Part shown: piece by piece, positions 8,049 to 18,891 of the stretch
Layout: every line of letters begins with the position of its first letter
Numbering within the stretch: the first letter of the stretch is position 1
Assembly: GCF_020149935.1 (NCBI RefSeq)
Contig: NZ_CP083757.1
Span: 930,001 to 994,000 of the forward strand
Length of the DNA stretch: 64,000 nt
Source of the DNA: Marinilongibacter aquaticus
Lineage (GTDB): Bacteria > Bacteroidota > Bacteroidia > Cytophagales > Spirosomataceae
Reading direction: 5' to 3'
Translations under genes and position numbers: made by a program
Notes under the pieces: generated by a model
What the model saw: the letters and a program-made list of their open reading frames with translations, nothing else
What the model was told of the DNA's origin: nothing
Databases searched by the model: none

Positions 8049-9979
8049 TTGGGTTTTCTTGTAAATTCAGACCTGATGGGCATTTTCAAGACTACTTTCG
8101 TACCGCTGGCTTCCCCATTATCGTCGTAAAGGTCAATGATTTCGAGCATATGCCCAGTGGCCGATTCGCTGAAATAATTTTTCAACCTTTCGTCTGTCAA
8201 GTCTATACCAATCGATTTGTTGTTCAGTGTCTTTTTCGATTTTATTTCTGTAGATCGGGCTCGTCCCACACCGTTATCTTCAATTTCAATCGTGAGCAAA
8301 TCTTGCGTTTCCTGAAAAACCCGAAGACTCAAGCATTTGTCGCCTTCTTTGGACGAAAGTCCGTGCCAAATTGAGTTCTCCAAAAACGGTTGTAAAATCA
8401 GGGAAGGAATCCGAATATTTTCAGTTTGTAAACCTTCTTCCACTTGAATATCGAAACGAATTTTATTCGAAAAGCGAATATTCTCAATATTCATGTACAA
8501 ACCCATTGTGGCCAGTTCATCCGCCAATGTAATGTCTTTTTCTTTCGAGTTTGAAAGGATTGTCCGGATAAGCTTCGAGAATTTATTCAGGTAGTACACC
8601 GCCTTATCCTTGTCGTTATTTATAATATACAACTTGATGGAATTGAGCGAGTTAAATATAAAATGTGGATTCATTTGCGAACGCATCATCTTTTGCTCCA
8701 AAGCCAAAAAGGCCTTTTCTCTACGCAACATACTCTGATGATAAAGGATATAAAAAATGATGCCCAACAAAACCGTACATATCACCAAAATCGCGATGAT
8801 CTTATTGTTGTCTTCCAATTTCAAATTCACAAGCTCGTTTTCCTTTTCGAGAATCTCGATCTGGTTTTTCTTCTTGTCCGACTCGTATTTCAGAATCAAG
8901 TCGGCCAAATACTGCCGATTTCTTTCATTCAGATACTGCTCTTCATTTTCATGATAAAGTCGGTTGTAATTTAAAGCCGCTTTATAATTGCCTTTGGCTT
9001 CACTTATTTTGGAAAGAAGACTATACGATTCGGCGATATAATACCGTACGTTTCTCACTTTGGCCCCTTCCAAGGCCTCTTGAATGTAGCTTTCGGCATT
9101 GTCCAATTCACCGATTTCATACAAAGCCCAGCCCAAATTCATTTTGGCCATGATCACATAATAGCGATCGCCAATTTCCTCAGCTTTTGCAATTGTAGGC
9201 TGAATCAAACGAAGAGCTTCTCTTGGATGATTCTCTTTCAGATAAATTTGGCCGATGCTGTTTTTGCAAATAATCCGGCCGATGTCGCTGTTTATTTGTT
9301 CATTGTAGCTCAGCGATTTCTGATAATAATTGAGTGCAGTGTCCAAATCTCCACGTTCTTCATAAATGCCGCCCAAATTCTGATAATTGATAGCCAAACC
9401 CAGTTTATTGCCCAGTTTCGATTCAATTTCAATGGATTTCAGGAACTCTTGTTCGGCCAAGTCGTCTTGTTTCAGGGTAAGATAGATGTTGCCGATACTG
9501 TTTCTGGCCACGGCAATGCTCCTTTCATTGGTTTCGGAACTGGTTACATTGCTCTCGGCCAATTCCAAGGCCTTTTTGTGGTATTCGATGGCCAGCCGCA
9601 TCTCATCTTTCCTTCTATACACGACCCCGAACATGTTGAGAGCCATAATCTGAATATCGACCGAACCGCTTTTTTTAGCCAAGATCAACGCCTTTTCGTG
9701 CCGAGCAAGGGCTTCTGGATATTCGGCCTTGTTTCTGGCCAAAATGCCCAAAGCGTTTTCCGCATAGGCCATTCCGTAGGTATAGCCCGACTTTTCGGCT
9801 TCTGTCAGAAAAGCCAAAAGTTTTTCTTTGTCGTGTTTTATACCCTGTAAAGTGGTGTCGACTTGAATGAAATTTTGGATTTTATTTTCGATCAGTTTCT
9901 CCACAGCTATCCTTTGCTGTGCTTTCAGTTGAATAAAACACAGGAAAAACAGCAAGAATGAGAACAATCTTTTTTTCAC
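8024..9979 (-). CDS. TPR-containing sensor histidine kinase, LytS/YpdA type
   Basis: This is the sensor of a two-component system with the response regulator upstream. It has a signal peptide (MKKRLFSFLLFFLCFIQLKA), a periplasmic array of tetratricopeptide repeats from about residue 45 to 350, a coiled coil, one membrane helix near residues 392-415, then the His_kinase domain (PF06580 type) with QMNPHFIFNSLNSIK and phospho-acceptor His439. A GHKL ATPase domain follows (ILQPFLENSIWHGL; IEIEDNGVGR). The start codon is GTG at 9979, sharing its G with the regulator's TAG stop (TAGTG), which suggests translational coupling. The 3' end overlaps the ceramidase-like gene on the other strand. The TPR array may sense a protein or peptide partner; the ligand is unknown. 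Confidence 0.9.
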   Translation of the reverse strand: MKKRLFSFLLFFLCFIQLKAQQRIAVEKLIENKIQNFIQVDTTLQGIKHDKEKLLAFLTEAEKSGYTYGMAYAENALGILARNKAEYPEALARHEKALILAKKSGSVDIQIMALNMFGVVYRRKDEMRLAIEYHKKALELAESNVTSSETNERSIAVARNSIGNIYLTLKQDDLAEQEFLKSIEIESKLGNKLGLAINYQNLGGIYEERGDLDTALNYYQKSLSYNEQINSDIGRIICKNSIGQIYLKENHPREALRLIQPTIAKAEEIGDRYYVIMAKMNLGWALYEIGELDNAESYIQEALEGAKVRNVRYYIAESYSLLSKISEAKGNYKAALNYNRLYHENEEQYLNERNRQYLADLILKYESDKKKNQIEILEKENELVNLKLEDNNKIIAILVICTVLLGIIFYILYHQSMLRREKAFLALEQKMMRSQMNPHFIFNSLNSIKLYIINNDKDKAVYYLNKFSKLIRTILSNSKEKDITLADELATMGLYMNIENIRFSNKIRFDIQVEEGLQTENIRIPSLILQPFLENSIWHGLSSKEGDKCLSLRVFQETQDLLTIEIEDNGVGRARSTEIKSKKTLNNKSIGIDLTDERLKNYFSESATGHMLEIIDLYDDNGEASGTKVVLKMPIRSEFTRKPNQRDLVSA

Positions 9980-10725
9980 TAGAATTTTCCTAAAAAGTCC
10001 GACTTCTTATTTCTGGATACGGGAATATTCCGCCCATCGGTCATAATCACCAGGGCATCATTTTTAATGTATTCCCTCACTTTCGTAAGATTGATAATAT
10101 ATGAATTGTGAATGCGGAAAAACTCGTCGCCCTGCAATCTCTCTTCCATTTTCTTGAGTGTTTGGGTCACGAAAAACTTCTCGCCGTTCTCCAAAAAGAC
10201 CGAAGTATAGTTTCCGTCGCCTTCGCAGTAGAGCACTTCATCGGGTTTCAGGAAGACAATTTTCCCGTCAATATTCAAGCCAATTCTCCTGTGCCCCATG
10301 GTGGTATTGGCCATGGCACTCATCAAAGTTTCCTCAAATTTGTCTTTGAGTCGATGCTCTCTTTTGTATTCCTCCAATTTCTCGCAAGCGGCGATCAGGT
10401 CGTCGGAATCGATGGGCTTCAGCAGATAATCCAAAGCTCTTTCTTTGATGGCATTGATGCCATACTGATCGTAGGCGGTGGTGATGATCACCGCAAAATT
10501 ACGTTGGCTAAGCTCGTCCAAAAACCGAAAACCATCCATTTGGGGCATTTCGATATCTAAAAAAAGACAATCGATTTCATCTGGATGGTTCTCGAAATAT
10601 TTCAACGCTTTTCTTGGGTCCACAAAAGTCTGCACCACCTCAATATCGGGGCAGAAATTGTCAATTTCCCACTTCAAGCTTTCTATAGCCTTGGGTTCAT
10701 CATCAATGAGAATAACCTTACTCAT
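9979..10725 (-). CDS. LytTR-family response regulator
   Basis: This is a cytoplasmic transcription factor of the AlgR/AgrA/LytR class. A receiver domain covers residues 1-120, with acidic pocket Asp8/Asp9, phosphorylated Asp57 in LFLDIEMP, and the conserved Lys in LDYLLKPID. A LytTR DNA-binding domain covers about residues 143-246, with YCEGDGNYTSVFL and FFRIHNSYIINL. It is the partner of the TPR kinase, whose GTG overlaps its stop. The gene follows acetyl-CoA synthetase by 115 bases on the same strand; LytS/LytTR pairs often control nutrient transporters, so control of the acetate module upstream is a reasonable but untested inference. Confidence 0.93.
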   Translation of the reverse strand: MSKVILIDDEPKAIESLKWEIDNFCPDIEVVQTFVDPRKALKYFENHPDEIDCLFLDIEMPQMDGFRFLDELSQRNFAVIITTAYDQYGINAIKERALDYLLKPIDSDDLIAACEKLEEYKREHRLKDKFEETLMSAMANTTMGHRRIGLNIDGKIVFLKPDEVLYCEGDGNYTSVFLENGEKFFVTQTLKKMEERLQGDEFFRIHNSYIINLTKVREYIKNDALVIMTDGRNIPVSRNKKSDFLGKF

Positions 10726-10817
10726 TCGGAATAGTGATTTGTACTAAATTACAACACCCCCGGCTTTTCTCTATGCAAATTGTATAAATGGTGCGTTTTT
10801 TTACACAATTGGCAAAT

Positions 10818-10840
10818 TCTACGCAGTCGAATACGTAAAT

Positions 10841-10846
<6 letters not shown>
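10818..10846. promoter_or_regulatory. Direct repeat, possible LytTR binding site
   Basis: TCTACGC occurs at 10818-10824 and again at 10840-10846, a spacing of 22 bases or two helical turns. LytTR proteins bind two direct repeats spaced about 21-22 bases apart. The pair sits between acs and the LytTR gene, about 95-120 bases upstream of the regulator start; the second copy overlaps the acs stop codon. The assignment is an inference from geometry alone. Confidence 0.3.
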
Positions 10847-12736
<1,890 letters not shown>

Positions 12737-12760
12737 GAATGCTTATTCTTTAATTTTCTA

Positions 12761-14458
12761 TTAATGATTTATTGCTGCTCCGGCACCTTTGGGCACACGG
12801 ATATCTTCGACAATCTCAACGACCGACGCTGGAGGCGGACTCGTGAACTTAGATACCAGCAAAGCCACGGCAAAATTGACAAGCATGCCCACCGTACCGA
12901 AACCTTCTGGCGAAATGCCAAACCACCAATCGTCTGGGGTCGAATTTTCGGCCGAGCCTATCCAATTCAAACGAAAACGGGCGATATAATATAAGGTAAA
13001 GAGCAGACCGGTAAGCATACCCGCAATAGCCCCTTCCTTGTTCATGCGTTTGCTGAAAATCCCCAAGGTGATGGCCGGAAAGAAAGTGGCCGCTCCTAAG
13101 CCAAAAGCCAAAGCCACAACCGAAGCCACAAAACCCGGCGGATGAATACCAAAATAACCCGCCATGACAATGGCGGCCATCGAGGCCAAACGGGCAAAAA
13201 GCAACTCTTGCTTGTCTGTAATGTTCGGCAAAAACTGCATTTTCAAAAGATCATGCGAAACGGAAGTGGAGATCACCAAAAGCAAACCCGCAGCTGTCGA
13301 AAGGGCCGCCGCCAAACCACCTGCCGCCACCAATGCAATCACCCAGTTTGGCAAATGGGCAATTTCTGGATTGGCCAACACCATGATATCTTGGTCTATT
13401 TTTAATTCATTTTTTTCAGGGTCTTTCACGTATTGCACTTTCCCATCCTGATTTTTGTCTTCGAAAGCGATCAAACCTGTTTTTTCCCAATTCGAAAACC
13501 ACTCGGGTAAATTTTCGTAAGCCGTATTGCTGACCGTCTCGATCAAATTCGTACGTGCAAAGGCCGAAACCGCAGGTGCAGTTGTGTACAGAATAGCAAT
13601 AAAGGCCAAAGCATAGCCTGCCGAAAGTCGGGCATCGCGTACTTTGGGCACAGTGAAAAAACGTACAATCACATGCGGCAAACCCGCCGTACCAATCATC
13701 AAAGCGGCCGTGATCATGAATACATCGAATGTACTTTTCTGGCCCAAAGTGTATTCTGCAAAACCCAGTTCGCGGTGCAAACCGTCCAATTTATCCAGAA
13801 GGTAAACACCTTCTTGTGTTTTCGAGCCAAACCCTATTTGCGGTAAAATCGAATCGGTCATTTGAATGGAAATGAAAATAGCGGGCACCATAAAGGCGAA
13901 AATGAGTACGCAAAATTGAGCCACTTGCGTATACGTAATCCCTTTCATTCCGCCGAGCACGGCATAGAAAAATACAATTCCCATACCAATATAAACCCCC
14001 ATATCAATGGGTACCTCCAAAAAACGAGAGAAAACCACCCCTACTCCACGCATTTGTCCTGCGATATAGGTGAATGAGACAAAAAGCGTGCACACCACCG
14101 CTACCGTACGGGCCGAATTGGAATAATAGCGATCGCCTATAAATGCTGGAATTGTATATTTTCCGAATTTTCGAAGGTAGGGAGCCAGCAGCAATGCAAG
14201 CAGCACATAACCGCCTGTCCAGCCCATCAAATACACCGATCCATCGTATCCCATAAAGGAAATGATCCCGGCCATTGAAATAAATGACGCGGCCGACATC
14301 CAGTCTGCTGCGGTTGCCATGCCATTGGCCATGGGTGACACGCCGCCTCCGGCCACATAAAATTCCTTTGTACTTCCTGCTTTCGCCCAAATGGCGATAC
14401 CGATGTAAATGGCAAAAGAAATGCCAACAAGAATGTAAGTCCAAACTGATATACTCAT
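12761..14458 (-). CDS. Sodium:solute symporter, acetate permease (ActP/VC_2705) type
   Basis: This is a 565-aa inner-membrane SSS-family transporter with about 13 hydrophobic helices. The N-terminus reads YILVGISFAIYIGIAIWAKAGSTKEFYVAGGGVSP in type (helix 1 then the conserved F-x-x-GG). AADWMSAASFI and GGLAAALSTAAGLLLV are conserved substrate/sodium-site helices. A polar loop of about 50 residues near 300-350 is typical of this subclass. The gene starts 7 bases after the DUF4212 small subunit and is followed by acs, so acetate or another short monocarboxylate is the probable substrate, co-transported with sodium. Confidence 0.92.
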   Translation of the reverse strand: MSISVWTYILVGISFAIYIGIAIWAKAGSTKEFYVAGGGVSPMANGMATAADWMSAASFISMAGIISFMGYDGSVYLMGWTGGYVLLALLLAPYLRKFGKYTIPAFIGDRYYSNSARTVAVVCTLFVSFTYIAGQMRGVGVVFSRFLEVPIDMGVYIGMGIVFFYAVLGGMKGITYTQVAQFCVLIFAFMVPAIFISIQMTDSILPQIGFGSKTQEGVYLLDKLDGLHRELGFAEYTLGQKSTFDVFMITAALMIGTAGLPHVIVRFFTVPKVRDARLSAGYALAFIAILYTTAPAVSAFARTNLIETVSNTAYENLPEWFSNWEKTGLIAFEDKNQDGKVQYVKDPEKNELKIDQDIMVLANPEIAHLPNWVIALVAAGGLAAALSTAAGLLLVISTSVSHDLLKMQFLPNITDKQELLFARLASMAAIVMAGYFGIHPPGFVASVVALAFGLGAATFFPAITLGIFSKRMNKEGAIAGMLTGLLFTLYYIARFRLNWIGSAENSTPDDWWFGISPEGFGTVGMLVNFAVALLVSKFTSPPPASVVEIVEDIRVPKGAGAAINH

Positions 14459-14465
14459 GATGTGC

Positions 14466-14729
14466 CTAGTCTTCGTTTAGTCCAAATTTCTTGTCCAATT
14501 TGTTCATCAGTCGTACGTACACGAAAATGAGCACAATAAAGGTGTAAATTGAGCCTTGTTGGGCAAACCAAAAGCCCAACTTGAAACCACCCAGACGAAT
14601 GGTATTCAAAGGTTCTACCAAGATGATTCCGCATACGTAGGAAACCAAGAACCAAATGCTCAATAAAATGGCCAAATATTTCAGGTTTGTTCGCCAATAT
14701 CCAGCTTTGTTTTGATGATCAGGGTGCAT
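14466..14729 (-). CDS. DUF4212 small subunit of sodium:solute symporter
   Basis: This is an 87-aa inner-membrane protein with two hydrophobic helices (about residues 18-38 and 52-73) separated by a short loop, ending in charged residues (MNKLDKKFGLNED). This is the layout of the DUF4212 family, which is nearly always encoded just before a VC_2705-type symporter, as here. It is thought to be the small partner of the transporter. It is the first gene of the acetate operon; no clear -7 element was found upstream. Confidence 0.88.
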   Translation of the reverse strand: MHPDHQNKAGYWRTNLKYLAILLSIWFLVSYVCGIILVEPLNTIRLGGFKLGFWFAQQGSIYTFIVLIFVYVRLMNKLDKKFGLNED

Positions 14730-14851
14730 AATTTAAAGTTCAATAGGTATTGCAAGTTGAGAAATGTGAATTTAATCTACAAATAATTAAAAAGCTAGAA
14801 GCATAATTTTTTCAAAAAATTTAAAAATTCGTTTTCGTGCACGCAATCACA

Positions 14852-14885
14852 TAAAAAAAGGCAGAAAACGTTTCCGTTTTCTGCC
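14852..14885 (-). terminator. Rho-independent terminator of the SulP gene
   Basis: On the minus strand an 11-bp perfect stem GGCAGAAAACG / CGTTTTCTGCC with loop GAAA is followed by seven T residues, 21 bases beyond the SulP stop codon. Confidence 0.85.
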
Positions 14886-14906
14886 CTGAAATGCAACAAT
14901 TGTACT

Positions 14907-16451
14907 TTAATTCAATTCCACAATCTCGTCTGCTTTGCCAAATTTCAATTTGATTTTCCGAATGCCTTTGGCTTCTATTTCAATCTTCTTTTTCTCGGCT
15001 TCTTGCACAAAGTCTTCGATAGCCAAAAAGATGTCATGATCCATAAAATCCACATGGCTGGCATCCAAAGTTAAGCGGTCGCCCGCTTGAAGCGAACCCA
15101 GAATTTTCATCAATTCAGCTCGATTGTAAAAGAAAACGTCCTTTTGAAAAACAATAGAGGTATGATTGCCCTCACGTTTACTTTGAATGGCCGATTTGAA
15201 ATTGGAATACAGTACAAAGACAATACCGACCAACAAGCCCACTAGAATACCAATGAGTAAATCGGTGAACAATACGGCAAGAATGGTGGCAATAAACGGA
15301 ATAAACTGGTCTTTTCCGTCGTTTAGCATTCCCTTAAAAAGGGCAGGATTGGCCAGTTTATAACCCACCACGATCAAAATAGCGGCCAAAGAGGCCAAAG
15401 GAATCTGATTGAGCAGCCCCGGAATAAAAACTACGGTGCCCAATAGCAAAAAGCCGTGAAAAATAGACGAGATTTTTGTTTGCCCCCCAGCCTGAATATT
15501 GGCCGAAGAACGCACGATAACTTGTGTAACGGGAATACCGCCAATGAGACCGGCAACCATATTTCCGGCCCCTTGAGCCATAAGCTCGCGGTTTGTAGGT
15601 GTCATTCCCTTTTTGGGATCCAAGCGGTCTGTCGCCTCTACGCAAAGCAAAGTTTCTAAACTCGCGATAATGGCAATAATGAAACCCGTTTGTATGACAT
15701 CGAATCGTGTGAAAGCAGCGAAGTCGGGAAAGGTAAACAGCGTTTTAAATTCGTTGAAGGAGGCGACCTTGGGCAATTGCACCAAGTGTTCGGCCTGCAA
15801 TACCATATTGGAAGGATAAAACATATTGGCAAAAATACCGAAAAGCACGGCCAACAAAGGCCCTGGAATAAGCGAGAGTATTTTGTTTCGACGAACGAAA
15901 CCCTGACTCCAAAGTACCAGAATGCCCAAACTGATCAAACCGATAAGTAAGGCCCCTGTGTTGAAATCGATGACATTCACCAGCTCTGAAATCGTGTTTT
16001 CTCCATCCGGTTGAAAAAATTCCATTTCACCTTCGGGGTCTCGATCAATGCCAAACACGTGCGGAATTTGCTTCAAGATAATCGTAATACCAATGGCCGC
16101 CAACATGCCTTTGATCACCGACGAAGGAAAAAAGAACGCGATTTTACCGGCTCCCAAAATCCCCAAAAGCAATTGAATCGCTCCGCCAAAAACCACTGCG
16201 GCCAGAAACACCTCGTAAATCTCGAAATTGTGGATAGCATTGGCCACAATCACGGCCAAACCCGCCGCAGGCCCACTGACACCCAAACGGGAGCCACTGA
16301 GCGATCCCACCACAATACCGCCCACAATACCCGCTATAAGACCCGAGAAAAGCGGAGCATCCGAAGCCAATGAAATCCCCAAGCACAAAGGCAATGCAAC
16401 CAAAAATACAACAAGACCCGCCGAAAGGTCCTTCGCCAAAAAATCCTTCAT
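14907..16451 (-). CDS. SulP-family anion transporter with STAS domain
   Basis: This 514-aa inner-membrane transporter of the SLC26/SulP family moves anions such as sulfate or bicarbonate with sodium or protons. The N-terminus has the family signature (DLSAGLVVFLVALPLCLGIS). The core of about 12-14 helices contains GSLSGSRLGVSGPAAGLAVIV, and a cytoplasmic STAS domain occupies about residues 405-514 (RLTLDASHVDFMDHDI). The subtype resembles bicarbonate/sulfate SulP proteins of Bacteroidota, but no carbonic anhydrase or sulfate assimilation gene is adjacent, so the substrate is open. It is monocistronic, with its own terminator. Confidence 0.9.
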   Translation of the reverse strand: MKDFLAKDLSAGLVVFLVALPLCLGISLASDAPLFSGLIAGIVGGIVVGSLSGSRLGVSGPAAGLAVIVANAIHNFEIYEVFLAAVVFGGAIQLLLGILGAGKIAFFFPSSVIKGMLAAIGITIILKQIPHVFGIDRDPEGEMEFFQPDGENTISELVNVIDFNTGALLIGLISLGILVLWSQGFVRRNKILSLIPGPLLAVLFGIFANMFYPSNMVLQAEHLVQLPKVASFNEFKTLFTFPDFAAFTRFDVIQTGFIIAIIASLETLLCVEATDRLDPKKGMTPTNRELMAQGAGNMVAGLIGGIPVTQVIVRSSANIQAGGQTKISSIFHGFLLLGTVVFIPGLLNQIPLASLAAILIVVGYKLANPALFKGMLNDGKDQFIPFIATILAVLFTDLLIGILVGLLVGIVFVLYSNFKSAIQSKREGNHTSIVFQKDVFFYNRAELMKILGSLQAGDRLTLDASHVDFMDHDIFLAIEDFVQEAEKKKIEIEAKGIRKIKLKFGKADEIVELN

Positions 16452-16524
16452 TATTAAAACAAAATTGTGTTAATCAATAATTAAATCGCTGGCCTAAAAG
16501 ACAGCGACGAAACAAAAACTGAGT

Positions 16525-16785
16525 TTAACACATGGGGGGCTTAGAAATAGGCTGATAAAAATTGCAGGAATAAATCAACGCGACATAGGCAAATGGCGAA
16601 GCAGAAAACCAATCGGCATTTGGCGTTTCGAATGCGAAGGAAAGCGGGCTCAATGTCCATTCGTCCAAGTCCTCTTCCTCTATTTCCAGCATCAAAGCCG
16701 ACGAATCCGAATCACATATACTCAGCAAAGGCTTGTGCAAACCAGCCAATACAAATATGAGATATGTGAACAGGAAAATTCGCAA
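16525..16785 (-). CDS. Possible small exported protein of unknown function
   Basis: I do not recognise a family. An 86-codon frame begins at TTG (16785) and codes for a hydrophobic N-terminus that looks like a signal peptide (MRIFLFTYLIFVLAGLHKP), an acidic middle (EIEEEDLDEW), and a tail ending QPISKPPMC. The nearest in-frame stop upstream is six codons away and no ATG exists, so the start codon is unusual. It lies upstream of the SulP gene on the same strand with 73 bases between. Small secreted proteins of this kind beside transporters are common in Cytophagales, but it could also be a chance frame. Confidence 0.4.
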   Translation of the reverse strand: MRIFLFTYLIFVLAGLHKPLLSICDSDSSALMLEIEEEDLDEWTLSPLSFAFETPNADWFSASPFAYVALIYSCNFYQPISKPPMC

Positions 16786-16865
16786 AATGCAACAGTTCGG
16801 TTAATGAACAAATATAATTAAAATGTATAAGAATCGTTTTCTTCGATTTTAATAATATTGCAGAC

Positions 16866-18050
16866 ATGGGGATGGAAGAACGAATTGCAGCGAATGCCGA
16901 AGCTCGGAAATTACAGATTTCGAGCCTGCCCGATTTCATCTTGAAAAATCCGAAAAACTGGCCCAAAGACTATCTAAATTTGGTGCTCGAGCAGTATCAA
17001 TTTCTGCAAAAACTTGGCCTTAAAGTACCCGATTGGGTGAAAAATTCGGCCATTGTGGGGGCAAGTATCCGCAATATAGAACAATCTTCTTCTGCCCAGA
17101 CCGCGAAAACCAAATTTGCACATTTTTCGGGAAAAAGAGCCCTGGACCTTACCGGTGGATTCGGGATCGACAGTGCCCAATTGGCAAGGCAGTTTGAGTT
17201 GCTTGATTATTGTGAACCCCATGAAGACCTGAATGAAATTGTACAACACAATTTCGAGGCACTGCATTTGCACAATGTGCGGTTTCATAAGCTACGAGCT
17301 GAAGATTTTCTCGACCAAACCGAAAACAAATACGACCTAATTTTTCTGGATCCAGACAGGCGGCCAAACACCGACAAGAAAATGGTATCCATCGAAGATT
17401 GTGTACCCAATTTGCTTGAAATCGAAGAACAACTTTTGCGTATAGCAAATACCGTATTGGTCAAATATTCACCGATGCTCGACATTACTTTTGCTCTGCA
17501 AAAATTGAAACGCGTGTCCGCCATAAAGCTTATTGCAGTCAAAAACGAGATGAAAGAACTCTTGTTTCAATTGGGCGAAATTTCTGGTGCAATGGAAATC
17601 GAATGCGTGAATATTGAAAATGACGAAACACAGCGTTTCTGCTTTTCGCTTGAGCATGAAAAATCGGCCCAAGTTACCTTTTCCGCACCTCTAAAATACC
17701 TTTACGAGCCCAATGTCGCCCTGTTGAAAGCAGGTGCTTTTCGCACCGTATCTGCCGAATTCGGCTTGGGAAAAATCGCCTTAAATTCGCATTTTTACAC
17801 ATCAGATAGTTTTTTAGGGCATTTCCCTGGACGGAAATTTGAAATTCTGGCCGTATTGTCTCCGCAGCAAAAGCAACTGAAAAGCTTTAAGAACAGAGCG
17901 TTGAATGTAATCGCCAGAAACTATCCGCTGAAAGCCGAGACTTTAAAGAAAAAATTTGGTCTTAAAGATGGTGGCGATGAATATCTGATCTTTACAGAAA
18001 ATGCCGAAAGACGTAAAATCGCCGTGCATGCCAAACGAATATTTAACTAA
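16866..18050 (+). CDS. PG_1098-type SAM methyltransferase with THUMP-like domain
   Basis: This is a cytoplasmic class I S-adenosylmethionine-dependent methyltransferase, 394 aa. The SAM-binding motif ALDLTGGFGIDS lies near residue 92, the acidic motif CEPHED near 117 and the catalytic-loop-like motif LIFLDPDRRP near 158. The C-terminal part (about 300-394) fits the THUMP-like domain of the Bacteroidota PG_1098 family, suggesting an RNA substrate, probably tRNA or rRNA. The ATG at 16866 is used; one two codons later is also possible. The next gene starts 7 bases after its stop. The exact methylated base is not known to me. Confidence 0.82.
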   Translation: MGMEERIAANAEARKLQISSLPDFILKNPKNWPKDYLNLVLEQYQFLQKLGLKVPDWVKNSAIVGASIRNIEQSSSAQTAKTKFAHFSGKRALDLTGGFGIDSAQLARQFELLDYCEPHEDLNEIVQHNFEALHLHNVRFHKLRAEDFLDQTENKYDLIFLDPDRRPNTDKKMVSIEDCVPNLLEIEEQLLRIANTVLVKYSPMLDITFALQKLKRVSAIKLIAVKNEMKELLFQLGEISGAMEIECVNIENDETQRFCFSLEHEKSAQVTFSAPLKYLYEPNVALLKAGAFRTVSAEFGLGKIALNSHFYTSDSFLGHFPGRKFEILAVLSPQQKQLKSFKNRALNVIARNYPLKAETLKKKFGLKDGGDEYLIFTENAERRKIAVHAKRIFN

Positions 18051-18057
18051 CACAAAC

Positions 18058-18891
18058 ATGAAAAAATCAATAGCCGCAATCCTACTTTTTGTCGGTACAT
18101 TATCGATCGCGAAAGCACAGCACCCTTTGCAAAGCGAGATTGTTTACAACGACGAAGTGCACACTCTTTATTACATCTTCCTAAAAGTGGATTCGAAAAC
18201 CGCCGAAAAAGCCTGGAAAAGCGAATTGGACAAATTGGGAAAAGTGAACGACAAAAAGGGAGAAATTCGCGTAAGCCCGATCACAAACAAAAACTTTGCC
18301 CCCGACCTGTACGAAGCACCGGCTTTCGTGGATGAAATTGACGATTTCTCTCGCGTGGGTTTCATTTTACTCGATAAAAAAGGGGAATCACTGATGGATG
18401 TAGACCAAAGCCAAGTGGACAGTTTCCTAACCAATTTCTATCAAAATGCATACTATTTGGAAGAAGTGCGGATGGCCGAAGAAGACCTAAAAAATGCCGA
18501 CGACTTACGCAGCCGGGCAGAGAAAGACAAGAAAAAGGTTGAAAAAAGTATGGATGCCAATTTGAAAGCCCAAGAAAAACTAGGAAAAAAGATCGATCAG
18601 GCTCCCGAAGACATCCGCAGAATTATAGAAGAAAAAGATACGCTGCTTCAGCAAGCTGAATCTGCCGAAAATGAAGGCAAAACCAAAGACGAAGAAATCA
18701 GTAAAATGGACGCTGAAATAGCGAAGAATCAGCAAAAAGCCGACAAGGCAAACGATAAATTGCAAAAAAAAGAAGAAGAGTTTGAAGAACTGAAAGACGA
18801 GCTTGTCAAAGCCAAACGTGCTTTGGAACGGGCCGAAAAAGTTTACCAAAGCAAGAAAGACACACTCGATCGACTCAAATCTTTGGGTTAA
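18058..18891 (+). CDS. Secreted coiled-coil protein of unknown function
   Basis: This 277-aa protein is not recognised by family. The start is the ATG at 18058, which gives a signal peptide (MKKSIAAILLFVGTLSIAKAQ); the frame is open further upstream but overlaps the methyltransferase gene. Residues about 25-135 form a mixed globular part (EIVYNDEVHTLYYIFLKV; GFILLDKKGESLMDVDQ). From about 140 to the end it is almost entirely charged heptad-like sequence rich in Lys, Glu and Ala, a long coiled coil. A periplasmic structural or envelope-spanning role is conceivable. It is 7 bases after the methyltransferase and its TAA overlaps the stop of the convergent dprA by three bases. Confidence 0.75.
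   Translation: MKKSIAAILLFVGTLSIAKAQHPLQSEIVYNDEVHTLYYIFLKVDSKTAEKAWKSELDKLGKVNDKKGEIRVSPITNKNFAPDLYEAPAFVDEIDDFSRVGFILLDKKGESLMDVDQSQVDSFLTNFYQNAYYLEEVRMAEEDLKNADDLRSRAEKDKKKVEKSMDANLKAQEKLGKKIDQAPEDIRRIIEEKDTLLQQAESAENEGKTKDEEISKMDAEIAKNQQKADKANDKLQKKEEEFEELKDELVKAKRALERAEKVYQSKKDTLDRLKSLG

Noticed and set aside
9080-9850. 256-codon plus-strand frame opposite the sensor kinase TPR region
   Set aside because: Open antisense frames are common against TPR repeats here; the translation is low-complexity Phe/Ile-rich with no family pattern.
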